From contig DLQW01000034.1 in assembly GCA_002474405.1 (NCBI GenBank), forward strand, positions 7,873 to 34,332: a stretch of 26,460 nucleotides of DNA, read 5' to 3'. The notes beneath the pieces are model-generated. The model was given only the letters and a program-made list of their open reading frames with translations, made no database searches and was not told where the DNA came from. How positions within the stretch are numbered: position 1 is the first letter of the stretch; each line of letters begins with the position of its first letter. Shown here piece after piece: positions 1-6,762 of this stretch. This DNA is from Christensenella sp. UBA7597 (lineage in GTDB: Bacteria > Bacillota > Clostridia > Christensenellales > Borkfalkiaceae). The translations under genes were made by a program, and so were the position numbers.

Positions 1-17
1 CGAAGGGGAAAGCAAGA
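1..17. repeat. Right-hand remnant of a type A hairpin repeat cut by the window edge
   Basis: The first bases (CGAAGGGGAAAGCAAG) are identical to the loop and right arm of the hairpin seen at 5612-5629 and 12561-12576. The left arm would lie outside the window. Bases 18-70 between this and the next repeat show nothing I can assign. Confidence 0.6.
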
Positions 18-70
18 AAACTGCGGACTTACATTCATTCGTTGCAATGAGAGGTTACGAAACAAGTTAC

Positions 71-257
71 GCCCCTTGATTTTCAGAAATTTTTTGTTAA
101 CAATATTCAGAAAATCAAAAATGGACTTTGCATAATATGCTACGCCCCTCATCAGTCGCTTTCAGCGACAGCTTCCCCCCAAGGGGAAGCCTTGAGAATA
201 AGGCTTCACATTTTTGCTGAATTTTCTTCTCAAGAGAAAATGAAGCAAGGGGAAGCC
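71..257. repeat. Type B palindromic repeat (MITE-like), copy 1
   Basis: This about 187-base block matches 12315-12504 along its whole length. It starts GCCCCTTGATTTTC, has an internal AT-rich inverted repeat (TTGATTTTC...GAAAATCAA), then CATAATATGC. At 145-194 it holds a two-hairpin unit beginning CCCCTCATC, and it ends GCAAGGGGAAGCC. The ends are short inverted repeats (CCCCTTG and CAAGGGG). There is no coding capacity, so it resembles a non-autonomous mobile or palindromic element. It abuts the 3' end of the acidic membrane protein gene and could also serve as a transcript end. Confidence 0.7.
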
Positions 258-268
258 TACGGCAGAAG

Positions 269-1303
269 TTACTCTTCTTCGGGGACGTCTGCGGGAGCGG
301 TCATATCCGTTAAGAAAGTAAGCGCGTCTTCAAGCGCTTCCAGCGTTCTGCCCTCTTCCGTGGAGCTCTTCGATTCGTTTGCGCGGGAAAGGGATACGGC
401 GTGCGAGAATTTCGACGCGGCAAGGCAGAAGAACGGCAACGCAAGGACGAACGCGGCGCCCCCCGCGACGGTGAGCCACACGAACACGGCATCCGCACGG
501 GAAAAGATGTTTGCCGCGAAAACGACGGTGAACACAAGCAGCGCGATTTCTACGGACAACGCGGGAATAAACTTTTTACGCGTTTCGTAAGTGCGTTCTT
601 TCAGCACGGCGCGGCGTTTTTCCGTTTTTTCTTCGAAATCTTTTTTCAACGGCGCGATTTCTTCGGCAAGGCGGGATTTTTCCGTTTCGATTTTTGCCTG
701 CCATTCCTCTTTCAGGATTCCGGCGGTTTCTTCGCCGAACGTTGCCGCGAATTCTTCGTAGCCGTAACCCGCCCATTCGTCGTACAGCGGCTGCAAATCT
801 TCGCCGTAACGCGTTTTCGCGCGCCAGAAGCCGAGCGCCGCGCGCGTATAACAAGGGATTTCCACCAGCGCGGCATCGAATTTTTCCGCCGCTTCTTTCC
901 AGCCGTTACCGTCGGATTCGGCGGTTTCCGCTTTGGCTTTTTCAAGCAGCGCTTCGCCCTCCGCGCACAGCGTTTCCGCCTTTTCTTCCCGCTTCTTCCG
1001 TTCTTCCTCGCGTTTTTTTATCAGCGCGGCGGCATCCTCGGCGGAAAGGGCGGCAAGCTCTTCGTCGTCCTCTTCCGGAAATTCGAACAGCACCTCGTCG
1101 GCGGCTTCCGCTTCCGTCTCTTCGCCGTCGATTTCGTTTTCGATTTCGTCCTCGATCTCGTCCGTGAGTTCGTCTTTCGTTTCGTCGCCCGTCTTTGCTT
1201 TCTTTTCTTCCGCAAGCTCGTCCGTGGCGTCGACGTAGCCGTTCTTCGTCTTTTTCAGGCGGATTCCTCTGCCGTACTCGTCGTCGATGATTCTTTCTTC
1301 CAT
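269..1303 (-). CDS. Acidic protein with two C-terminal membrane segments, function unknown
   Basis: This 344-residue protein was not recognised as a named family. Residues 25-110 are very rich in Glu, Asp and Lys and probably disordered or coiled coil. Residues about 108-165 have the alternating Ala/aromatic pattern of one or two TPR-like helical hairpins. Residues 200-244 form a charged helix. Two hydrophobic segments follow at about 246-267 and 272-296, then a polar tail. It is therefore probably a membrane-anchored protein with a large cytosolic acidic region. ATG 1303 follows a good AAAGGAGAG site. It lies 56 bases downstream of ispE on the same strand and may be the last gene of the cysE-ispE transcript. 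The low-complexity composition makes similarity searches unreliable. Confidence 0.75.
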   Translation of the reverse strand: MEERIIDDEYGRGIRLKKTKNGYVDATDELAEEKKAKTGDETKDELTDEIEDEIENEIDGEETEAEAADEVLFEFPEEDDEELAALSAEDAAALIKKREEERKKREEKAETLCAEGEALLEKAKAETAESDGNGWKEAAEKFDAALVEIPCYTRAALGFWRAKTRYGEDLQPLYDEWAGYGYEEFAATFGEETAGILKEEWQAKIETEKSRLAEEIAPLKKDFEEKTEKRRAVLKERTYETRKKFIPALSVEIALLVFTVVFAANIFSRADAVFVWLTVAGGAAFVLALPFFCLAASKFSHAVSLSRANESKSSTEEGRTLEALEDALTFLTDMTAPADVPEEE

Positions 1304-1317
1304 GTTTTCTCTCCTTT

Positions 1318-1333
1318 GCCCGGAAAACCGGGC
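1318..1333 (-). other. Small GC hairpin directly upstream of a ribosome binding site
   Basis: GCCCGG-N4-CCGGGC is a perfect 6-bp stem with a tetraloop in the ispE to acidic-protein intergenic gap. On the minus strand it ends immediately before the AAAGGAGAG site of the downstream gene. It has no U-tract in that direction, so it is not a standard terminator. It could protect mRNA or modulate translation. Confidence 0.5.
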
Positions 1334-1359
1334 GGATTGTTTTTTAATTATGCTTTCTT

Positions 1360-2301
1360 TCAGAATACGCTGTCGGTATCGATTACCCCGTAACTATTCT
1401 GCCATTTGCGGCACTGTTCGAGGGCATAACGGCGTTTTTCGGCGGTATCGAACATCGCAACCACCGTGCTGCCCGAACCCGTCATGGTCAAGCCGATCGG
1501 CATCAGCTTCCGCGCCGCTTCCAGCGCGTTTTTTACGTCGGGATTGAGCGCGCAAGCCGCTTCCTGCAAATCGTTTTTCATGAGTCTGCCCAAGCCGTAC
1601 ACGTCGCCTTTCAGAAAACGTTCCGTCGCATCCTGCGTGCGGGGCGGGTATGTTTTTTCAAGTTCGTCGTACTTGCAAAAACACTGCGGCGTGGAAACCG
1701 GGGTAAGCGGGCAGATGAGCAGGAAATACATCATGCGCTTATCTTCTTTCCGGAAAAAGGAGAACAGCCCCTTTTTTTCTTTCGCGCGGGAGGGCGGAAG
1801 CGGCAAAGACTCGGCGACGTCGCCTCTGCCTTTCATTCTCACCGCGCCGCCGAGATACATCATGCGCGTATCGCTGCCCGTCATGTCGGCGATTTTTAAA
1901 ATTTTCTCCTCGGTTTCGGGCGTGGTTTCTTTGAGATACAGCTGCCGCATCGCGCGGAGCACGCCCGCCGCGTCCGCCGACGAACTGCCCAGCCCCGCGC
2001 CGACGGGGATGACGGAATATACGGTGATTTTCGCGCCGCCAGTACGGAACGTTTCGGCAAATAATTTCGCCGCCTTATATGCGTTGGTTTCGTTTACCGG
2101 TACGGACGGGATCTCGTATTCGTTGCCGACGAATTCTATCGAAATTTCGCCGTCGCGCGTTCTGACCGCCTCGATTTGGTTGCCGAGATCGATTTCCACT
2201 GCGAGCGAATCAAGCGTGTGATAGCCGCCGTCCGTGCCCGTGATATCAAGCGTTAAATTGATTTTCGCGTTTGAAAACAGCTTGCATGGTTTTTGTATCA
2301 T
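1360..2301 (-). CDS. ispE: 4-diphosphocytidyl-2-C-methyl-D-erythritol kinase (IspE)
   Basis: IspE phosphorylates CDP-methylerythritol with ATP in the non-mevalonate (MEP) pathway to isopentenyl diphosphate. The 313-residue protein is a GHMP kinase. The N-terminal AKINLTLDI carries the catalytic Lys13, followed by GYHTL. The ATP loop GAGLGSSSADAAG lies at 101-113. GSD at 142-144 supplies the catalytic Asp144, and the C-terminal GSGSTVVAMF matches the family. Residues about 172-190 are a basic insertion (SRAKEKKGLF...) that looks longer than usual. The start was set at ATG 2301, not the longer in-frame ATG at 2388, because GGAGG sits 7 bases upstream and homology begins here. It lies 29 bases downstream of cysE, so the two are probably co-transcribed. 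Confidence 0.93.
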   Translation of the reverse strand: MIQKPCKLFSNAKINLTLDITGTDGGYHTLDSLAVEIDLGNQIEAVRTRDGEISIEFVGNEYEIPSVPVNETNAYKAAKLFAETFRTGGAKITVYSVIPVGAGLGSSSADAAGVLRAMRQLYLKETTPETEEKILKIADMTGSDTRMMYLGGAVRMKGRGDVAESLPLPPSRAKEKKGLFSFFRKEDKRMMYFLLICPLTPVSTPQCFCKYDELEKTYPPRTQDATERFLKGDVYGLGRLMKNDLQEAACALNPDVKNALEAARKLMPIGLTMTGSGSTVVAMFDTAEKRRYALEQCRKWQNSYGVIDTDSVF

Positions 2302-2330
2302 ATAGGTTCCTCCGTATAAGGGAAATATTT

Positions 2331-3233
2331 TCAGCCCACGTAGTTCGACGGAATGGTTACGCCGTCCGGTACGGAGTGCGTTACCCACGCGTTGCCGCCG
2401 ATGACGGCGCCGTTACCGATAACGGTGTTGCCGCCGAGCACGGACGCGTTGGCGTAGATGACGACGTCGTTTAAAATATCCGGATGACGCTTCACGCCTT
2501 TGACGAGAGAGCCGTCGGGGTTGGCTTTGAAACTCTTCGCGCCGATGGTTACGCCCTGATACAGTTTTACGTTTCTGCCGATGGTTGCCGTTTCGCCGAT
2601 GACGACGCCCGTGCCGTGGTCGATGAAAAAATATTCGCCGATGGAAGCGCCGGGGTGGATATCGATGCCCGTGCGGCTGTGCGCGATTTCGCTCATCATT
2701 CTGGGCAGCACGGGAACGTTTTTCGTGTACAGGAAATGGGCGAGGCGGTGCACCGTGAGCGCGTAAAAGCAGGGATAGCACAGCGCGATTTCCTTTTCGT
2801 TTTTCGCCGCGGGATCGCCGCGGTAGCCCGCCGAAAGATCGGTGAGAAGCACGCGGCGGATTTCGGGAAGCGCGCCGAGAAATTCAAGCGTGATGTTTTG
2901 CGCGCGCAGCGTTTCGCCCGTTGCCGAAAGCAGCGTGCAATACAGTTTTTTTGCCGCGGAAACGAGAGATTTTTCGGGAGACGTGCAGCAGAAAATATCG
3001 GGAAACAGCGCCGAACGGATTTCTTCCAGCAGCTGTTTGATGGTGTTTTCGAACAAGCACAGCCCCGCCGCGTTTGCGCCGTTTTTTTTCGCCGCGCACG
3101 CGCAGCCCGATTGTTCGGCTGCGTTGCTTTCGGAGATTGCGGAAATTGCGGAAAGCGGCGCGGCGATTTTTGCCGCCTCCGCCGCGATTTCGTTTAAAAA
3201 AGAGGTTTCGTTTTTTGTGTTTTCTTCCGCCAT
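2331..3233 (-). CDS. cysE: Serine O-acetyltransferase (CysE)
   Basis: This enzyme transfers acetyl from acetyl-CoA to L-serine, giving O-acetylserine for cysteine synthesis. The 300-residue form has a long helical N-terminal region (1-185) and a C-terminal left-handed beta-helix of hexapeptide repeats (190-285). DIHPGASIG at 191-199 and IDHGTGVVIGET at 204-215 are the serine/acetyl-CoA site with the family's catalytic histidines (His193, His206). The length matches the roughly 300-residue SAT type with an extended N-terminus. The chosen start (ATG 3233) has GGGAG 9 bases upstream; a longer frame to 3329 would overlap the promoter. The pairing with ispE is not an obvious pathway link. The promoter is at 3286-3314. 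Confidence 0.93.
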   Translation of the reverse strand: MAEENTKNETSFLNEIAAEAAKIAAPLSAISAISESNAAEQSGCACAAKKNGANAAGLCLFENTIKQLLEEIRSALFPDIFCCTSPEKSLVSAAKKLYCTLLSATGETLRAQNITLEFLGALPEIRRVLLTDLSAGYRGDPAAKNEKEIALCYPCFYALTVHRLAHFLYTKNVPVLPRMMSEIAHSRTGIDIHPGASIGEYFFIDHGTGVVIGETATIGRNVKLYQGVTIGAKSFKANPDGSLVKGVKRHPDILNDVVIYANASVLGGNTVIGNGAVIGGNAWVTHSVPDGVTIPSNYVG

Positions 3234-3285
3234 CCGACGACGCTCCCTTGCGTTTTTTGCGCTTTGCGATATTTTTCCACGCATT

Positions 3286-3314
3286 ATTCTACCACAAACG
3301 CCGCGTTTCGTCAA
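3286..3314 (-). promoter_or_regulatory. SigA promoter of cysE-ispE, extended -10, with a spacer palindrome
   Basis: On the minus strand TTGACG (3314-3309), a 17-base spacer and TAGAAT (3291-3286) make a near-consensus promoter. TGG directly before the -10 gives an extended -10. The spacer contains the perfect 13-base palindrome AAACGC-G-GCGTTT (3296-3308), a possible operator. Transcription would start near 3279, giving a leader of about 45 bases. The rest of 3315-3497 shows nothing assignable. Confidence 0.8.
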
Positions 3315-3497
3315 CAGGTTTTCGGGCATTTTATGGGCGCGCGCGTGCGTATACGCGTTTTTTGCGGGATTTTTGAACGGCTTTCGACGTTTTTTGCGAA
3401 AAATCCGGCTGTCGAACGGAAAAACGCGGTTCGGCGCCGGACTATTTGTTTCTGATTTTCTGATTTTCTGTTTTGCCGTTTCGATTTTTCGCCGCGC

Positions 3498-5036
3498 TTA
3501 CCGGCGGTTATACACGAGGATGCGTTCTTTGCCTTTCAGCGGGAAAACGAGATCGGGATTGCTGCGCGTGAGCTCTTCCGGAGTTTTGCGGAGCGCTTTC
3601 GCCGTTTCCCAGAGTCCGTCGCCCGCGCGGGGAACGAAAATAGACATGCCGCACGTTTCTTCGCCGTATTCTTCGCCGCCCTCCGCTTTGGAAATGTAAC
3701 TTACCTCGCAGGTATCGTACACGAAAAGCGTGATTTTCAGCGTGGCTTCCGCTTCGGCTTCGCCCTCTTTTTTCTGCTTCAGCGAGATGCCGCACACGAT
3801 CGCCTGCGCTTCCGCTTCGTCGCCGGCGGCGATTTCGCCCGCTTCGGAAAGCACGAACGGCAACGTTAAATCGGCGGCGCGCATGCCGTCTTTATCGGCG
3901 AGAATTACGCGCGCGCTTGCCGCGCCCTCGATTTCGAACGCGCCCGCACCCGTTCCGCGAACGCCGACTTCCGCTTTCGGCAACGCCGCGGCAAGAAACG
4001 ACGCCGTGTAATCGATGGGAGCGGACAGCGCCGCCACGCCCTCGATTTTTTTCACGTACGTTTTCGACCATTTCAGGCGGCGGAAAGACGTCTGCCGCGT
4101 TTCAAGCGTAACTTCCTGTCCGGCGGAAAACGCGTCGGAGCAAAGTTCCAGCGTTTCGGGCGTGTACTGCGCGAGCTGCACGCTGAACGAAAATTCGGCG
4201 CGCACCGAGCACTTGTTGCGTTCTTCCGAAGTTTCCGCGGAGAGATTTGCCGAAGAAACGGACACGCGGGCGGAAAATTGCGGTTCCGTATTCTGCGTTG
4301 AACCCGCCTCTGCCCCGTCCGTTTGCAGATTTTCTTCCGCCGCGCAGGGCGCGGGCGCTTCCACGGAAAACGGAATCAGTCGTTCGTAAGAAACAAGCGA
4401 ATCGTCCTCTTTCAGCGCGCACACGTTCAGCACGATTTCGCCTTCGATTGTCGCCGTGCCGTTTGCATAAGATACGTTTTTTACGTATGCCGTTTCGCTG
4501 TGCAGAAGCAAATCGGTGAAATATTCCGTTTCGAATTCGTCGCTTTCTTCGCCGTCCGTTGCCGAGAAAGAAAACCGCGTGAGCTGCACGGGCTGCTTAT
4601 TCACCGCGAGGTTATCGCCGCCGCTAAGATAAGAAATTTCTTCGTCGCGGTATACGGCGATATCCGCGCGGATGACCGCCGTGGCGATGATGAACGAGCC
4701 GTCGCGCCGGCAGGACACGTCGCCCGCGGAATATGCGGGAACGCAGGTACATTCGTCGTCCGCCTCGTCGCACGCCGCGCGATGAGAAAATTCCACGCCG
4801 CGTTCCGCCCGGCAGACGCGCTTGTCGCCGTCGGCATAAACGAACGAAAACACGACTCTGCCGCCGTAATCGATCTGCTTATCGCCGCAGGAACAATTTG
4901 CGGGATATACCTCGGCGCGCACGGCTAAAATTTCGCTGATTTCGCTGCCGGGGATGCGACATTCCACACGCGAGAGCGCCGAAGCCTCGCACGATTTTTT
5001 CGTATAACGGTAGGTTGCGTATTCGGGTTTGATCAT
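3498..5036 (-). CDS. sipL: SipL-like spore morphogenesis protein (DUF3794 repeats plus C-terminal LysM)
   Basis: The 512-residue protein has beta-rich DUF3794-type segments (about 25-130, 165-225 and 320-440) and a C-terminal LysM domain at about 464-511 (MSIFVPRAGDGLWETAKAL... ending RILVYN). This architecture and length match Clostridioides difficile SipL. There SipL binds the coat-basement ATPase SpoIVA through LysM and localises coat around the forespore. There is no signal peptide or membrane segment, as expected for a mother-cell cytosolic protein. ATG 5036 has AAGGAGG about 12 bases upstream. A SigE-type promoter at 5101-5129 supports mother-cell expression. A linker at 230-255 is low complexity. 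Family assignment is firm; SpoIVA binding is inferred from the family. Confidence 0.85.
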   Translation of the reverse strand: MIKPEYATYRYTKKSCEASALSRVECRIPGSEISEILAVRAEVYPANCSCGDKQIDYGGRVVFSFVYADGDKRVCRAERGVEFSHRAACDEADDECTCVPAYSAGDVSCRRDGSFIIATAVIRADIAVYRDEEISYLSGGDNLAVNKQPVQLTRFSFSATDGEESDEFETEYFTDLLLHSETAYVKNVSYANGTATIEGEIVLNVCALKEDDSLVSYERLIPFSVEAPAPCAAEENLQTDGAEAGSTQNTEPQFSARVSVSSANLSAETSEERNKCSVRAEFSFSVQLAQYTPETLELCSDAFSAGQEVTLETRQTSFRRLKWSKTYVKKIEGVAALSAPIDYTASFLAAALPKAEVGVRGTGAGAFEIEGAASARVILADKDGMRAADLTLPFVLSEAGEIAAGDEAEAQAIVCGISLKQKKEGEAEAEATLKITLFVYDTCEVSYISKAEGGEEYGEETCGMSIFVPRAGDGLWETAKALRKTPEELTRSNPDLVFPLKGKERILVYNRR

Positions 5037-5100
5037 AGCTGTTTTCGTCCTCCTTGCAAAGCAGTAGCTGCCTGCGCCGCCTCTTTTTTCGTCCTTGACT

Positions 5101-5129
5101 ATTCTATGAGCCGAAAAGGGAAAATATGA
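5101..5129 (-). promoter_or_regulatory. SigE-type sporulation promoter upstream of sipL
   Basis: On the minus strand TCATATT (5129-5123), exactly 14 bases, then CATAGAAT (5108-5101) fits the Bacillus SigE consensus kmATATT-N14-CATACAHT with one mismatch. The start site would be near 5094, about 58 bases before the sipL ATG. No good SigA promoter was found for sipL. The placement fits the SigE dependence known for sipL in C. difficile. Confidence 0.75.
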
Positions 5130-5253
5130 CGGAATGAGATGAAAACGCTTACCCGAAAAGTTTGTTGCAAAGGTAACGCGCCGATAATTTTACGGGGATT
5201 TTTTCTAATATCACCACTTTTTTTCCGAGCGAATAAGCGCGGAAATTTTCGGC

Positions 5254-5259
5254 TAAAAT
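5254..5259 (+). promoter_or_regulatory. Possible -10 box (TAAAAT) immediately upstream of veg
   Basis: TAAAAT would place transcription start at or next to ATG 5266. No good -35 lies 16-18 bases upstream. A weaker alternative is TTTGTT-N16-GATAAT (5161-5188), which would give a 70-base leader. Neither is secure. Confidence 0.3.
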
Positions 5260-5265
5260 AGGCGT

Positions 5266-5508
5266 ATGCTGAAAAATACGAAAAATTTGTCCTCCGTAAA
5301 AGAGTATGTAAAAACCTGCGCCGATTCGAAAGTAAAAGTGAATCTGAATCTCGGCAGAAATAAATCGGTTACTTTCTTCGGCGTGCTTTCGGGGATTTAT
5401 CCCGCGCTGTTTACCGTGAAGCCCGACGAAAAAAATTTTCTCGGTCGCACGGCGTATTCCTATTCCGACGTATTGTGCGGCACGGTGAAAATCAAGAAGA
5501 TTTTATAA
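5266..5508 (+). CDS. veg: Veg family protein
   Basis: This 80-residue protein aligns with Bacillus subtilis Veg. It shows a GRNKS turn after a basic strand, then GIYPALFTVKPDE and RTAYSYSDVLCGTVKI, matching the Veg pattern of YPS-F near the middle and SYSYADIL near the C-terminus. Veg is a small SH3-like protein linked to biofilm formation and spore germination; its biochemical role is unsettled. The in-frame stop TAA at 5254 limits the start to ATG 5266. There is no convincing Shine-Dalgarno sequence (only AGGCG, 3 bases away). A TAAAAT box ending 6 bases before the ATG raises the possibility of a leaderless mRNA. It is divergent from sipL. No clear terminator is visible before the repeats at 5566. 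Confidence 0.9.
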   Translation: MLKNTKNLSSVKEYVKTCADSKVKVNLNLGRNKSVTFFGVLSGIYPALFTVKPDEKNFLGRTAYSYSDVLCGTVKIKKIL

Positions 5509-5565
5509 GCGGCGTACCGGACGAACAAAACCATGCGCTTCGACGGAATTGCCGGATATAAGGCT

Positions 5566-5907
5566 GAAATTTAATTGATCCTCTATCGGCTCGCATTCGC
5601 TCGCCACTTTCCCCGAAGGGGAAAGCAAGAACGAGTAACTTTCGGACTGTTATATTTGTAACGTTGCGGACGGCGACTGCCCCTCATCTGTCCGCTTTGC
5701 GTACAGCTTCCCCCTGAGGGGAAGCCTTGATATGACGAGTAATTTTCGGACTGTTATATTTGTAGCGTTGCGGACAGCAACTGCCCCTCATCCGTCCGCT
5801 TTGCGTACAGCTTCCCCCCCAAGGGGAAGCCTTGAATAAGGAAGAATTTTTAATTATCCTCTATCGGCTCGCATTTGCTCGCCACTTTCCCCGAGGGGGA
5901 AAGCAAG
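5566..5907. repeat. Tandem array of type A two-hairpin repeats (four hairpin units)
   Basis: Hairpin units lie at 5580-5629, 5680-5729, 5784-5834 and 5858-5907. Each starts CCTC or CCCCTCATC, carries a variable inner stem-loop, then a CTTTCCCC or GCTTCCCC arm pairing with GGGGAAAG or GGGGAAGC. The spacers at 5630-5679 and 5733-5783 are near-identical (GAGTAA, TTTCGGACTGTTATATTTGTA, GTTGCGGAC in order). The two copies starting with CCTCTATCGG are preceded by a variant of TTTAATTATCC. A fifth copy of the layout lies at 12519-12675. This fills most of the veg to acetyltransferase gap. Bases 5509-5565 show nothing assignable. Confidence 0.85.
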
Positions 5908-6009
5908 GGAAAGGCGATTTCCGTGCCACTCTACCCAAGGAGGAGGCGAGAAATCGGGAAAAATTTTTCGAAAAAACGAAGTTTTTTGCTAACGTCCGAC
6001 GAAATTTTA

Positions 6010-6018
6010 TGGTATACT
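6010..6018 (+). promoter_or_regulatory. Extended -10 promoter of the sugar O-acetyltransferase gene
   Basis: TGGTATACT combines a TGn extension with TATACT. No good -35 is visible at 16-18 bases, which is acceptable for extended -10 promoters. The start would be near 6025, with a leader of about 42 bases. Bases 5908-6009 have no gene. Confidence 0.6.
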
Positions 6019-6066
6019 GATGATACCGCCGGAAATCAAGGCGGAAAAACAAAAAAGGTAACAGAC

Positions 6067-6681
6067 ATGAGCATGATGAAAGAAAGAATGCACACCGGCG
6101 AAATTTACGAGCCGAACGATTCCGCGATTGTGGAAGAACAGACGAGATGCCTCGACAGGCTGTACGATTTTAACGCCACCCGCCCCGTAGAAGGCGAACA
6201 GCGCGAGGCGATGCTGAAAGAAATGTTCGCCGAAATAGGCAAAGGCTGCTACATAGAACCTCCGTTTCACGCGAATTTCGGCGGAAAACACTGCCACTTC
6301 GGCGACTACGTTTATGCGAATTTTAACCTGACGATGGTGGACGATACGCATATTTACGTGGGCGACAACACGATGATCGGTCCTAACGTGGTGCTTGCTT
6401 CCGCGGGACACCCCGTTTATCCCCCTCTGCGCAAAAAAGGCTGCCAGTACAATCTGCCCGTAAAAATCGGCAAAAATTGCTGGCTGGGTGCGGGCGTGAT
6501 TGTTCTGCCCGGCATTACGATTGGCGACAATACCGTGGTGGGCGCGGGAAGCGTGGTTACGAAAGATTTGCCCGCCAACGTGGTTGCCGTGGGAAATCCG
6601 TGCCGCGTACTGCGCGAAATAAGCGACAGAGACCGCGAATTTTACTACCGCGACAGAAAAATCCCCGAAGATATGCAGTAA
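6067..6681 (+). CDS. maa: Maltose/galactoside-type sugar O-acetyltransferase
   Basis: This 204-residue protein has the full maltose/galactoside acetyltransferase layout. An N-terminal helical Mac domain (MKERMHTGEIY..., residues 4-57) is followed by hexapeptide-repeat beta-helix from about 58 to 180. ASAGHPV at 111-117 carries the catalytic His115. The C-terminal repeats (GAGVIVLPGITIGD, GAGSVVTKDLP, GNPCRV) bind CoA. The predicted reaction is acetyl transfer from acetyl-CoA to a sugar hydroxyl in the cytosol; the real substrate cannot be read from sequence. The start is ATG 6067 with AAGG 8 bases upstream, but ATGs at 6073 and 6076 are also possible. It appears monocistronic. Confidence 0.9.
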   Translation: MSMMKERMHTGEIYEPNDSAIVEEQTRCLDRLYDFNATRPVEGEQREAMLKEMFAEIGKGCYIEPPFHANFGGKHCHFGDYVYANFNLTMVDDTHIYVGDNTMIGPNVVLASAGHPVYPPLRKKGCQYNLPVKIGKNCWLGAGVIVLPGITIGDNTVVGAGSVVTKDLPANVVAVGNPCRVLREISDRDREFYYRDRKIPEDMQ

Positions 6682-6756
6682 TATTTTAAAAAAATTAAAA
6701 ATATTTTAAAATATTAGTTAAAAATGCTTGTAAAAGTGATAGATTTGTGATAGAAT
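6682..6756 (+). promoter_or_regulatory. Strong SigA promoter with UP-like A/T tract for a small RNA gene
   Basis: TTGTAA (6728-6733), a 17-base spacer and TAGAAT (6751-6756) preceded by TGA form an extended -10 promoter. The 40 bases upstream are almost pure A/T with phased A and T runs (about 6684-6724), as in UP elements of highly expressed genes. It points to 6763 onward, where there is no convincing protein gene. The AT-rich dyad at 6684-6716 may also end the acetyltransferase transcript. Confidence 0.75.
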
Positions 6757-6762
6757 AAAGAA

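Noticed and set aside
401..1393. Long plus-strand ORF (330 codons) opposite the acidic membrane protein
   Set aside because: It is a Phe/Arg-rich shadow of the Glu/Lys-rich real gene. It lacks a ribosome binding site, whereas the minus-strand frame has a good one.
5566..5907. CRISPR array
   Set aside because: The repeats are long two-hairpin units with conserved, not variable, spacers and no cas genes nearby.
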